Assembly: GCF_014489115.1 (NCBI RefSeq)
Contig: NZ_JACTAH010000002.1
Location: 1,537,129 to 1,601,128, forward strand
Source: Thauera sedimentorum
GTDB lineage: Bacteria > Pseudomonadota > Gammaproteobacteria > Burkholderiales > Rhodocyclaceae
Reading direction: 5' to 3'
Length of the DNA stretch: 64,000 nt
Shown one piece after another: positions 12,204-22,438 of the stretch. The position numbers and the translations under genes are program-made. Below the pieces are notes generated by a model that saw only the letters and a list, made by a program, of their open reading frames with translations, was not told where the DNA came from and ran no database searches. Position 1 is the first letter of the stretch, and each line of letters starts with the position of its first letter.

Positions 12204-12209
12204 TAGAAT
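12204..12209 (+). promoter_or_regulatory. putative -10 element of uvrD
   Basis: TAGAAT occurs 24 bases before the uvrD ATG, leaving a short leader that contains the ribosome-binding AAGGA. No clear -35 is seen. Confidence 0.4.
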
Positions 12210-12232
12210 TGCGGCACACAAGGAAGCCCTCG

Positions 12233-14458
<2,226 letters not shown>

Positions 14459-14464
14459 CGAGGC

Positions 14465-14538
14465 TGTAGGAGCGGCCTTGGCCGCGATGCGGTGTCCGTT
14501 ATCGCCCTGCCCGCATCGCGGCCAAGGCCGCTCCTACA
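14465..14538. repeat. REP inverted pair (TAGGAGCGGCC family)
   Basis: Two perfect 28-bp arms, 14465-14492 and 14511-14538, face each other across an 18-base loop. The unit TAGGAGCGGCCTTGGCCGCG is itself palindromic at its core (GGCCTTGGCC is an imperfect palindrome) and resembles REP elements common in Pseudomonas and Rhodocyclales. The pair fills the whole gap between the convergent uvrD and parA genes, so it may also act as a bidirectional terminator or mRNA-stabilising hairpin. No REP-associated transposase is in the window. Confidence 0.85.
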
Positions 14539-14542
14539 CGGG

Positions 14543-15322
14543 TCAGGCGCCGTACTTGCGCGCCAGCTTGTCGTGCAGGTCGAGGAATTCCTGCGACAGC
14601 TTGTGGCGCGGGTCGAGGTGGATCATCGGCCGCGCCTGCTCGTGCGATTCCTTGATCTTCACCGAGGCCGACAGGTAGGGGTCGAGCACCGGCAGGCCCT
14701 CGGCCACCAACTCATCGACCACCTTGCGCGGCAGGCTGGCGCGCGGCTGGAACTGGTTCACCACGATGCCTTCCACGTTCAGCTCGCGGTTGTGGTCGGC
14801 CTTGATCTCCTCCACGTTCTCCAGCAGCGAATACAGTGCGCGGCGCGAGAAGTCGTCGCAGTCGAAGGGAATCAGGCAGGCATTGGCGGCGATCAGCGCC
14901 GATCGGGTGTAGAAGTTGAGCGCCGGCGGGGTGTCGATCCACACGCAGTCGTAGTCTTCGGCCAGCTCGTCGAGTGCGTCGCGCAGCTTGTAGATCTTGT
15001 AGCGCGACTCCAGCTTGCCCTGTAGTTCCTCGAGCTGCGGATGCGAGGGCATCACGTGCAGGCCTTCGAAGGGCGAGGCGACGATGAACTCCTCGGTGCC
15101 CTTGGGGTTGAGCTTGAAGTTCAGCGTCTGGTCGAAGAAATCCGCCAGCGTGGTGTCGAGCTCGGTGCCGTCGCTGCCCAACAGGTACTGGGTCGAGTTG
15201 CCCTGCGGGTCGAGGTCAACCACCAGCGTGCGCAGACCCTTGTGCGCGCCGATGGCCGCCAGGTTGCAGGTGATGGTGGACTTGCCCACGCCGCCCTTCT
15301 GATTGAATACCACGCGTCGCAT
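14543..15322 (-). CDS. ParA/Soj-family ATPase, orphan
   Basis: A 259-residue deviant Walker A ATPase: KGGVGKST at residues 9-16, Walker A' lysine included, LVVDLDPQGNSTQYLL, and the Walker B-like VWIDTPPALNF. The family positions DNA, chemoreceptor arrays or polar organelles by ATP-dependent dimerisation on the nucleoid. No parB or parS-like partner is next to it, so a chromosome-partition role is not supported. Its position 93 bp upstream of the msh locus end, on the same strand, suggests but does not prove a link with pilus placement. GGAGGAAG precedes the ATG. Confidence 0.85.
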   Translation of the reverse strand: MRRVVFNQKGGVGKSTITCNLAAIGAHKGLRTLVVDLDPQGNSTQYLLGSDGTELDTTLADFFDQTLNFKLNPKGTEEFIVASPFEGLHVMPSHPQLEELQGKLESRYKIYKLRDALDELAEDYDCVWIDTPPALNFYTRSALIAANACLIPFDCDDFSRRALYSLLENVEEIKADHNRELNVEGIVVNQFQPRASLPRKVVDELVAEGLPVLDPYLSASVKIKESHEQARPMIHLDPRHKLSQEFLDLHDKLARKYGA

Positions 15323-15415
15323 CGTCTTCCTCCCGTATGGCTGGCGTGATTATGCCCATAAAGGACGGGGTCTGTGCGGGCGTTTTGCGCGTTGCAGCAT
15401 GCGCGGCGGCCTTGT

Positions 15416-18400
15416 TCAGCGCCAGATTTCGCGGGTGCGGATCACCGCCGGGTTGCCGCGATACAGACCCCAGGAGGCGCGTCCGCGCGGGTCGTCGTCG
15501 TGCGCGCCGTCGCCGTTCCAGTCGTAGCGCAGCCAGGGCAGGCCGGCGGCGCCGAGCAGCGCGCTGAGGTCCGCAAAGCCGGCATTGCCGGCGCCCGGCG
15601 CGGACAGGCCGAGCTGGAGCAGGCCGGCGCCGAACGTGCCTGTCCCGCTCAGGGTGGTGCTGCCGCCGCCGATGGCGATGTCGCCGTCGGTCTGGCCGGC
15701 CTGCAGGTTGTTGTCCAGGCGCAGCAGCGAAACCGCCCCGAACGCCGTGCAGCTGTCGTCCGCATTGAGCACGAAACGGCTGCCGTCGAACTGCTCGGCG
15801 CGCAGCGGCAGCGTCACGCCCTCGGTTTCAAGGTGCTGGTGGCGGCGTTCGACCGCCAGCCGGCCCCAGCGCAACTGGGTGCCGCCGATGTCCGCCAGCC
15901 TGAAGCCTTCGCAGCTTCCGTCGGCGTCGGGGTCGTGGCAGGCGCCGTCGCCGTCGGTCAGGTCGGCGGCGGCGAGGTCCAGATGGACGCGGGCGTCGAA
16001 GGGCGCCTCGGGGCCGAGCGGCTTGCCGTAGTTGAGCTGTACGCCGGTGAGGGTGGCCTGTCCGGCGCCGTCATAGTCGCCGGTGCCGGCCCAGCCCACC
16101 GTGCCTGCCGCGTCCACGCCCAGGGTGGCGGCCGTGCCGGCGGCCGCGTTCTCGTGGCTGCGGCCGGCAAGGCTGGAAGCCAGCCGCCAGAAGGGGCCGC
16201 CGTAGTTGCTGGTCACGCCGCCGGCTGCGTTCAGGCCGGTGACGGTGACCTGCGGATCGACCAGGAAACCGAAGGGCTGGCCCAGGTAGCTGAAGCCGCC
16301 GGCCGCGCAGGCGTGGTCGAACAGCGGGGTGTTCCCGGCGACGGCCAGTCGCGCCGGGATGAAGCGGCCGAGTGGCGCCGATTCGCCGCCCGCCACGGTT
16401 TCGCCGAAATAGGCCCCGGCGGGCGGTGTGGCGGTGAAGCGGAACACGCCGACCTCGGAGATCGACTGCGCCAACGTACGTTCGCCCGCGTCCGCGGCAC
16501 CCAAGGCCATCGTGGCGGTCCCGACGCTGCCAGGGCTGCCTGCGGCCGGGGCGATGAGCGTGGCGTCGAGGGCGAGGCCGCTCTGGCGGTAGTTGGGCGT
16601 GGTCGGATTGCCGGTGCACAGGTCGGCGTCGGCGTCCGACTGCCAGGCCACGGCGCGGACCTCCAGGTCGAAGTCGGTGCCGGCTGCGACGAAGGCGCTG
16701 CAAGTGTGGTCGGCCGCCGCGCAAGCCGCCGCGGGGGCCGGGCTTTCCACGCACAGGCCGGCCGGCTTGACCACGAAGCCGTCGCTGCCGTTCAGCGTCA
16801 GGCCCGCGTCCTCATTGGCCGCCGTTCCCTGGTAGCGGGCGTACAGGCTCATCAGGCCGGCGTCGTCGTAGCGTACGCTAATGGTCGCATCGGCGTTGCC
16901 ATCGAATTCGAGCGGCAGGTTGGTCCAGCCCGATCCGTTGCTCACCGCGTTGCCGTCCACATGCACCCGCGCGCTGCCGCTGCCAGGGTCGTCGTAGGTG
17001 CTGCGGAAGCCCACGGTGCGGGTGCCGGTCATCCCCGGCGCGCAGCTGTCCGGGTTGGCGGGGTCGGTCCGGCGGGCGCTGATCACCACGTCGGCCGGCT
17101 TGCCGGCGATCAGCGTCGGCACGTCGAACACCAGCCCGCTGGCGGCGAAGCTAAGGCTGCAGTTGCCCTCCACGCCGTTGCGGAAGCAGCGGGTGACGTT
17201 GGCCGCCGCGGGGGTGGCGGAGGCGATGCCGAGCGTGGCCGTGCCGGTGCTGTTGCGGCGTAGCTGGAAGTCGGCGCTGCCGCCGCTGAAGGACTTGGCG
17301 TTGCTGCCGCCCAGCCAGTACTGCCCGCCGCTGTTCGCCGGCTGCAGGCTGAGGTCCACGCTGCCGGTGTAGGGCGTGCTGCAGTCGTTGTTCGCGCAGG
17401 CCTGGATGGTCACCGTTTCCGGCGCGCAGGTCAGCCCCGCGCCGTCGTGCAGGATGCGGAAATGGTGAACCTGCGGTTCCAGCGGTTCCATGCGCAGCGC
17501 GCAGACCTCGAGGTTGTCGATCTCGTGATTGTCGTTGCTGCCGCCGGTCGAACCGGTCAGGGTGAGCAGCAGGTTCTCCGGCACCGCGGCCTGGCCGGCG
17601 CTGCTCAGCACGTCGACCGGGCCGATCAGGGTCTGGAAGCCGCTGCCACTGTCGCGTTCGATGGTCACCCAGGACTGTCCCGCGACCTGGCTGTCCACCG
17701 TGACGCGGTAGCGGTGGCCGACGTTGTTGCGAACGGTGGGCGAGAGGGTGGTCGTGCCGGAAAGATAGGCGTATCCGTTCGGACCGCTGCCTGAACCGCG
17801 CAGAGCGATGGAGTTGGTGCGGCGCCCGGGGCCGCCGCTGCGCCCTTCGGTGGGGTTCGAGTAGTTGCCGTAGCTGTCCAGTCCCATGCCCAGCCAGCCG
17901 CCGGAGAAGCCGTCGATGCCGTGGCCGTTGGCATAGCCCAGCGAGCCGCCGTAGGCGCCGGGCGATGGCGTGGTCGAGGCATCGGAGAGCACCACCGCAA
18001 TGCCGTCGGCCCCGCTGCCGCCGTAGGCGTAGTAGTCGAACTCGAGGGTCACCCGATTGCTCCCGGAGGGGAAGAGCCGCTGGAAGGTCGCCGCGGTGGC
18101 GACATTGCCGCTGGTGTTGGTCAGGCGCAGACGGCCATTGACGATGCGCGGGTTGCCAAAGCTGCCGCTGCGGTTGGTGACCGACCAGTCGTCGCCGAGC
18201 TCGCTGCGGCCGAAACCGTCGGAGACGCATTGGAGGGCCTGCGGACACTCGCGCTCCGAGCCGTCGAGGTTCTTGCCGGCGGCCTGCTTGGCGTGGATGT
18301 CGGCGACCTGGCCCGCATCGAGGACGCGGTCGAAGACCAGCACTTCGTCGAGATCGCCAACCAGATGGGCGGCGGACTCGCTGGCGTTGGTGTTCTCGAT

Positions 18401-19801
18401 CCGCCCTATGCTCGAAAACGGCGTGTTGACCTGCCCGGAACCGGTGGTGCCGCTGCGATCCAGGCTGCCGTCGATGTAGATGGTGTAGGCGCCCGACGAG
18501 GCGCTGCGGGTGAGCACGACGTGGCGCCACTGGCCATTGTTGATCGCCACTGTCGACCTGGCGTTGTTGTCGTTGCCTTTCGAGATGCCGATCCGCCCGG
18601 AGGCGTCCAGCCAGCCCCAGAAGATGTCGTTGGTGCCGCCGCTTTGCTCTACCCCTGCGACGCCGGGGGCGGCCCAGTTGGTGTTGTTGCCGGTTTGCGT
18701 GGTCCGGATCCAGAAGCTCAGGCTGGCGGTGCCGGACAGCACGGAAGAGAGATTGCTCACCTGGACGTGGCTGCTGCCGTCGAAGTGCCCCGCGCGGCAG
18801 ATCGCGCCCGGCTCGGTGGTCCCGGCGCCGTTGATCGCGCTGCCGTGGCGGGCGTTGCCGCTGCTGTCGGCCACCTCGCCTACCGCGCCGCTCCATGCCG
18901 GTTCGTCCATGGCATAGGCGGCGACCGGGGCGGGCAGGGCCGACGCGTTGCAGCGGGGATGGTCAGGGATGCAGATGCCGACGACCCCACTGCTGTTGTC
19001 GATCGTCAGGCTGCCGGCCCAGCCACCGGCGGTGACGTTGCCGACCACCGAGGTGCTGGTCGTGAGCGTGATCGTGTTGCTGCTGGCGGTGATGTCGCCC
19101 TGGATCGTCCCGCCCGAGATCGAGATCGAGTTGCTGTTGCTGCTGATGTTGCCGGTGATGTCGGTGCCGGTGGCGCTGACCGTGCAGCAGTTCGAGTGTA
19201 CGTTGCCGCTTACCGTCCCGCCGTTGAGGGTGATGCTGCCGGTGTTCGCGGTGATGTTGCCGCCGACGGTGGCGTTGGTCGTGCTGACGCCGTTGCTGGC
19301 GCTCACCGCACCGCTCACCGAGGAGTTGACCAGGCTGGACGGGCCGTTGGTGGTGACCGTGCCGTCCAGGGTCGTGCCGTTCAGGTTGATCGCGCCCCAG
19401 CCTGTGGAGCGCAGGTCGCCATACAAGGTGTTGTCGCTGCCGTCGACCTGGATCGCCCCCCACTGGGTCTGCACATCGAGCCTGTCGCCTGCGCTGCCCA
19501 GGGTATTGCTGCCCTGAAGCGTGATGCCGCCATGGACGATCAGGGTGAGATCCGAATTCGGCGAGATGCTGTCCCCGGCGCCGAGGGTGATGCTGCCGCT
19601 GCAGGTCCGGGTGCTGCCCGAGGCGGACCAGCTGCCGCCGTTGCAGGTGGGGTAGTTGCCGGGGTTGCCGGGGTTGCCGTTCAGGACGTAGTTGGCGGCA
19701 TGCGCCGGAAGTGCGACGCACAAGGCCAGCAGCAGTGCCCGAATGGCGCTGCGCCCGAGGCGCCGGCTGGATGCGGGCAGGTTCAAGGAGCGCTCGGTCA
19801 T
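15416..19801 (-). CDS. mshQ: MSHA biogenesis protein MshQ, giant surface adhesin-like protein
   Basis: 1461 residues. A signal peptide (cleavage after PAHA, residue 35) is followed by Thr/Ser/Asn/Gly-rich beta-helix-like repeats (about 70-280, many GN-I/V-T motifs). A LamG/concanavalin-like domain (about 295-505) and a second lectin-like domain (about 525-768, with FDYYAYGGSGADGIAVVL) come next. A long C-terminal region (about 775-1461) resembles the DUF6701 domain of MshQ proteins, rich in paired cysteines. The ATG overlaps the mshP stop by four bases, so it is the last gene of the msh operon. It is probably an exported pilus-associated or tip adhesin; ligand unknown. The ATG at 19801 was chosen because the signal peptide starts there. 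Confidence 0.88.
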   Translation of the reverse strand: MTERSLNLPASSRRLGRSAIRALLLALCVALPAHAANYVLNGNPGNPGNYPTCNGGSWSASGSTRTCSGSITLGAGDSISPNSDLTLIVHGGITLQGSNTLGSAGDRLDVQTQWGAIQVDGSDNTLYGDLRSTGWGAINLNGTTLDGTVTTNGPSSLVNSSVSGAVSASNGVSTTNATVGGNITANTGSITLNGGTVSGNVHSNCCTVSATGTDITGNISSNSNSISISGGTIQGDITASSNTITLTTSTSVVGNVTAGGWAGSLTIDNSSGVVGICIPDHPRCNASALPAPVAAYAMDEPAWSGAVGEVADSSGNARHGSAINGAGTTEPGAICRAGHFDGSSHVQVSNLSSVLSGTASLSFWIRTTQTGNNTNWAAPGVAGVEQSGGTNDIFWGWLDASGRIGISKGNDNNARSTVAINNGQWRHVVLTRSASSGAYTIYIDGSLDRSGTTGSGQVNTPFSSIGRIENTNASESAAHLVGDLDEVLVFDRVLDAGQVADIHAKQAAGKNLDGSERECPQALQCVSDGFGRSELGDDWSVTNRSGSFGNPRIVNGRLRLTNTSGNVATAATFQRLFPSGSNRVTLEFDYYAYGGSGADGIAVVLSDASTTPSPGAYGGSLGYANGHGIDGFSGGWLGMGLDSYGNYSNPTEGRSGGPGRRTNSIALRGSGSGPNGYAYLSGTTTLSPTVRNNVGHRYRVTVDSQVAGQSWVTIERDSGSGFQTLIGPVDVLSSAGQAAVPENLLLTLTGSTGGSNDNHEIDNLEVCALRMEPLEPQVHHFRILHDGAGLTCAPETVTIQACANNDCSTPYTGSVDLSLQPANSGGQYWLGGSNAKSFSGGSADFQLRRNSTGTATLGIASATPAAANVTRCFRNGVEGNCSLSFAASGLVFDVPTLIAGKPADVVISARRTDPANPDSCAPGMTGTRTVGFRSTYDDPGSGSARVHVDGNAVSNGSGWTNLPLEFDGNADATISVRYDDAGLMSLYARYQGTAANEDAGLTLNGSDGFVVKPAGLCVESPAPAAACAAADHTCSAFVAAGTDFDLEVRAVAWQSDADADLCTGNPTTPNYRQSGLALDATLIAPAAGSPGSVGTATMALGAADAGERTLAQSISEVGVFRFTATPPAGAYFGETVAGGESAPLGRFIPARLAVAGNTPLFDHACAAGGFSYLGQPFGFLVDPQVTVTGLNAAGGVTSNYGGPFWRLASSLAGRSHENAAAGTAATLGVDAAGTVGWAGTGDYDGAGQATLTGVQLNYGKPLGPEAPFDARVHLDLAAADLTDGDGACHDPDADGSCEGFRLADIGGTQLRWGRLAVERRHQHLETEGVTLPLRAEQFDGSRFVLNADDSCTAFGAVSLLRLDNNLQAGQTDGDIAIGGGSTTLSGTGTFGAGLLQLGLSAPGAGNAGFADLSALLGAAGLPWLRYDWNGDGAHDDDPRGRASWGLYRGNPAVIRTREIWR

Positions 19802-20178
19802 GGTGTGATCCACAGGGTCATGGTCGCTTCCCGGGTGGCCGCGCCGGCAGGCGAGGCGCTCGCTGCGGTGGCCACGCTGGCGATGCGGAACACGTTCAGT
19901 TGGTCGTCGCCCTCGGTCACCAGGCTGCTGCTGCAGGTCACGTTGACGTCGAAACCGGCGAAGCTGAGCGTGCCGGTACAGGGCTGGCCGTTCGTCGCCC
20001 GGTGCCGACCCCACTCCAGTCCGGCCCGCGCGGCGTACCAGGCCTGGCGGCCCTCCTGTGCCATCAGCGTGCCCAGGTGCTGGGTGGCGCCCAGTTGCAC
20101 GATCACCGCACCCAGGCCGGCCAGCACGACCAGGATGAAGACTACCGCGATGATGGAGAAACCGCGCTGCCGTCTCAT
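19798..20178 (-). CDS. mshP: MSHA minor pilin MshP
   Basis: A 126-residue prepilin-like protein with a very short leader, MRRQRG, cut before FSIIAVVFILVVLAGLGAV. The mature protein starts with Phe but has Ala instead of the usual Glu at position 5, as in PilX/GspK-like minor pilins that sit at the pilus tip. Two cysteines (PCTGT and VTCSSS) may form a disulfide. It overlaps mshO and mshQ by four bases on each side, so translation is probably coupled. The function is inferred from locus position and prepilin signature, because the C-terminal part is not conserved enough to recognise alone. Confidence 0.87.
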   Translation of the reverse strand: MRRQRGFSIIAVVFILVVLAGLGAVIVQLGATQHLGTLMAQEGRQAWYAARAGLEWGRHRATNGQPCTGTLSFAGFDVNVTCSSSLVTEGDDQLNVFRIASVATAASASPAGAATREATMTLWITP

Positions 20179-20999
20179 GGGGCGTTCACCACCTGGGCCT
20201 GGTATAGCAGGTTGACGGTTTCGCCGTCGGCGGTGAGGCCCAGGCGCAGGGTGACCAGGCCGTTGCGCACATGGTCGCCGGGCTGGTAGCTGAACTGGCA
20301 CAGCGTTGCGCCTTCGGCCAGCAGGGCGCCGTGGGCGGTGCCGAAGGCGGTGGATTGCGCGGCGCCGTAGCCGTAGCCGGTGTGGCGGCGCAGCTGGCCG
20401 CCGGCGCAGAAATAGCTCACCGGGCCGCTGGCCGGCACCACGTCGAAGCGCTGGGCGTCGAGCGAGGGAAAGGCGAACAGCGTGGCGGCGCTCAGCGTCA
20501 TCGTTCCGCCGGCGAAAGCGGCGATGGTCGCGCGGTTGTCGCCGATGTAGGCGTTGGCGGCCGGCCCTGTGGCGGTGGCGTTGTAGATCACCAACTGGTC
20601 GCCGGCCGCCGCGCCTGCGGCGAGCCCGCCGAGTACGTCGAAGCTGCTGTCGGCGGTGGCGAAATCCAGCGGATCGGAGGCGGGGTCGGCCGGGTCGGGC
20701 AGCGCGCGGTAGCGGCCGCCATCGCTGGTGGGGATGAATTCCAGGTAGCTGCCCCCGCCGGCGATGCGCACGCTGTTGGGCAGCGCCATGCGCAGCTCGC
20801 GCACCATGCGGGTGAGCGCCAGGTCGGCCTCGGCCACCAGTCCGGCGCGGCGCGCCTGGTCTTCGAAGGCGCGGAAGGGTTGCAGCAGGATGCCGGCGGT
20901 GAGCCCGCCGAGGATACCGAGGATGATGATCACCACCACCAGCTCGACCAGCGTGAAGCCGCGCTGGGTGGCGGTCGGTGCGGGGTGGTGGCGGGTCAC
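20175..20999 (-). CDS. mshO: MSHA minor pilin MshO
   Basis: The frame yields a 274-residue prepilin with leader VTRHHPAPTATQRG and mature start FTLVELVVVIIILGILGGL. This is a PilW/GspJ-like minor pilin, and its long C-terminal domain includes a likely disulfide pair (YFCAGG and LCQFSY). The GTG at 20999, with GGAG eight bases upstream, gives a normal 14-residue leader. An alternative GTG at 21044 would add 15 residues and overlap mshD by 32 bases. It follows mshD by 13 bases and overlaps mshP. Confidence 0.85.
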   Translation of the reverse strand: MTRHHPAPTATQRGFTLVELVVVIIILGILGGLTAGILLQPFRAFEDQARRAGLVAEADLALTRMVRELRMALPNSVRIAGGGSYLEFIPTSDGGRYRALPDPADPASDPLDFATADSSFDVLGGLAAGAAAGDQLVIYNATATGPAANAYIGDNRATIAAFAGGTMTLSAATLFAFPSLDAQRFDVVPASGPVSYFCAGGQLRRHTGYGYGAAQSTAFGTAHGALLAEGATLCQFSYQPGDHVRNGLVTLRLGLTADGETVNLLYQAQVVNAP

Positions 21000-21012
21000 A
21001 GCGGCGGCTCCG

Positions 21013-21453
21013 TCAGTCCTCGGCACGGAAGCCGGCAAGTTCACTGCGCGCGCCTTCGCCGCTGGCGACCACGGTGATGCGACAGCCCGGCACGCCGGCG
21101 AGGGAGTCGCTGGCCACCGTCACCTGTACGCGGTAGCCGCCGAGGCCGGCGAGCGGGTTCCCCGACACGTCGACGGGCGGCTGGTCGTCCACGCCGTCGT
21201 AGTCGGCGACGAAAGCCCATTCGCCGCGCACCGTGCCGCCGGGGCTCGCGCCCGGACAGCGCATGCCCATGATCTCTTCCAGGTAGCCTTCGGCGAGCGC
21301 GATGGCCTGCTGCTGCAGCATCGGGTCGGCGCTCCTGGACACGGTGTTGTTGAAGGCGGCGAGGATGCCGACCAGCCCGGCCGACAATACGACGATGACG
21401 ACGATGAGTTCGATCAGCGTGAAGCCGCGGGAAGGGGAGCGTTCAGCGCACAT
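21013..21453 (-). CDS. mshD: MSHA minor pilin MshD
   Basis: A 146-residue prepilin: leader MCAERSPSRG, mature start FTLIELIVVIVVLSAGLVGI with Glu5, then a small domain with two cysteines (MRCPGA and PGCRIT). It is PilV/GspI-like, fitting MshD in the Vibrio and Shewanella MSHA loci. The ATG overlaps the mshC stop by 11 bases. The mature helix VLSAGLVGILAAFNNTVSRS is characteristic of the family. Confidence 0.88.
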   Translation of the reverse strand: MCAERSPSRGFTLIELIVVIVVLSAGLVGILAAFNNTVSRSADPMLQQQAIALAEGYLEEIMGMRCPGASPGGTVRGEWAFVADYDGVDDQPPVDVSGNPLAGLGGYRVQVTVASDSLAGVPGCRITVVASGEGARSELAGFRAED

Positions 21454-22006
21454 GGCCGGTCTCCGCTTCCACGGTGATGGTGCGCGAACCGATGGCGATG
21501 AGCGCGCCGGCGCCCGGGCGGCCGAGGCCGTCGAAGGACAGCGTGGCGCTGCCCACGGTGACACCCGCCGGCGCCTGCCCCCGCCCCCTGCCGGAACCGT
21601 CCCAGGGACGGCCGCTGCCGGGATTGAGCAGGTAGGTGCCGCCGCTCGCCGGGCAGGCTGCGGCAGTGCAGATGCGGTAGGCGCCGCCGCCGAACACCGC
21701 GGTCACCGCGGCATTGCGCGCTACCGCGACTTGGCGCGCGTAGCGCAGCGCCGCGGCGGCTTCCTCGGCGTAGCCGTACTCGTCGAAGTCGCCGGTGTTC
21801 AGGCGCGGGACCGCCACCACGGCGAGGATGCCAAGCAGCAGGATGACGATGACGAGTTCGATGAGGGTGAAGCCGCGGGAGAGGCGGATGTCTCCCCGCG
21901 GCGGATGCAGTCCTGGTCCGGATGAAGCGCAGCGGAATCCGGGGCACGGCTCTGGTAGTCCAGAGGCCGAGCCCGGATTGCGACGCCATTCATCCGGGCT
22001 ACGCAT
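21443..22006 (-). CDS. mshC: MSHA minor pilin MshC, start region made of REP sequence
   Basis: The prepilin core LSRG then FTLIELVIVILLLGILAVVA and a FimT/GspH-like domain are clear. The nearest in-frame standard start is the ATG at 22006, which gives 187 residues with a 45-residue leader translated from a REP pair (21917-22000). That is far longer than normal and lacks a good ribosome-binding site, though the mshA stop lies only seven bases upstream, allowing coupling. A short canonical leader would need a non-standard ATC start near 21881, preceded by GGGGAGA. The function follows from the motif and position; the start is uncertain. Confidence 0.8.
   Translation of the reverse strand: MRSPDEWRRNPGSASGLPEPCPGFRCASSGPGLHPPRGDIRLSRGFTLIELVIVILLLGILAVVAVPRLNTGDFDEYGYAEEAAAALRYARQVAVARNAAVTAVFGGGAYRICTAAACPASGGTYLLNPGSGRPWDGSGRGRGQAPAGVTVGSATLSFDGLGRPGAGALIAIGSRTITVEAETGHVR
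21917..22000. repeat. REP pair (REPIN) between mshA and mshC
   Basis: Two REP hairpins in inverted orientation: CCGGAT and ATCCGG arms at 21918-21942 and AGCCCGGAT and ATCCGGGCT arms at 21970-22000, each with a 13-base loop. Between them a third small hairpin, CTCTGG-TAGT-CCAGAG, is seen. It is a different family from the REP pair at 14465. It sits immediately downstream of the major pilin gene inside the msh operon, where it could protect the mshA message from 3' decay and reduce read-through into mshC. Confidence 0.8.
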
Positions 22007-22013
22007 CGTCTGG

Positions 22014-22406
22014 TCAAGTACCTGCGCGAATACCCTGGAACGTTGCGGTATTCGTGGTGCTGGTCTGAGTAACCGTGCAGTTCGCAGTATCGCCATTGTT
22101 GGCGCCGATAGCGCCCGCCGTAAGCGTATAACCAGACGGCACCCCTCCCTGCATGACACTGCCGACATCGTCGCAGTTATCCACTGCCACGCACTTGTTC
22201 GCTTCAGGGGTGTGGCCCTTAACGGCGCAACCCGCGTAGTTGATGCTCATGGCGGAGTTCATTGCTCCCACTACACCTTGTAGGGCGGCAGCCTCCGCCT
22301 CGTCGGACAGATCTACGAACTTCGGCACCGCCACTGCAGCCAGAATGCCGAGAATGACGATGACGACCACGAGTTCGATCAGGGTGAAGCCTTGTTGCTG
22401 TTTCAT
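22014..22406 (-). CDS. mshA: MSHA major pilin MshA
   Basis: A 130-residue type IV prepilin with the short leader MKQQQG and mature start FTLIELVVVIVILGILAAVA, Glu5 present, followed by VPKFVDLSDEAEAAALQG, a segment typical of MshA. A likely disulfide loop is seen near the C-terminus (VDNCDD and ANCTVTQ). Size and position identify it as the main structural subunit. It starts 33 bases after the mshB stop and is followed by the REP pair. The C-terminal domain is Thr/Ala/Gly-rich and probably forms the exposed face of the fibre. Confidence 0.9.
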   Translation of the reverse strand: MKQQQGFTLIELVVVIVILGILAAVAVPKFVDLSDEAEAAALQGVVGAMNSAMSINYAGCAVKGHTPEANKCVAVDNCDDVGSVMQGGVPSGYTLTAGAIGANNGDTANCTVTQTSTTNTATFQGIRAGT

Positions 22407-22438
22407 GCTGGATGCTCCGGTATGGATGGTGGAAGGGT

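Larger units (their letters stand above)
11928..12232. other. divergent intergenic region, hypothetical gene / uvrD
   Basis: This 305-bp stretch contains no convincing gene. It is clearly more AT-rich in its middle (about 12030-12160) than the flanking DNA, as expected for promoters. It holds a short inverted repeat, ACTGCA and TGCAGT at 12102-12119, and the 17-base palindrome at 12142-12158. A TAGAAT -10 hexamer for uvrD lies at 12204-12209. Confidence 0.6.

Noticed and set aside
14543..15322. ParA as evidence for a plasmid or replication origin
   Set aside because: No parB, rep gene, iterons or DnaA boxes are seen nearby; the flanks are chromosomal.
19020..19500. Repetitive DNA in mshQ as a possible CRISPR or phase-variable repeat tract
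   Set aside because: The repetition is at protein level (beta-helix-like units) with diverged DNA; no exact repeats with unique spacers and no simple tract were seen.
21414..21989. Alternative minus-strand frame for mshC suggesting a frameshift
   Set aside because: The alternative frame lacks any pilin signature. The prepilin motif and downstream domain are continuous in the annotated frame, so only the start is in doubt.
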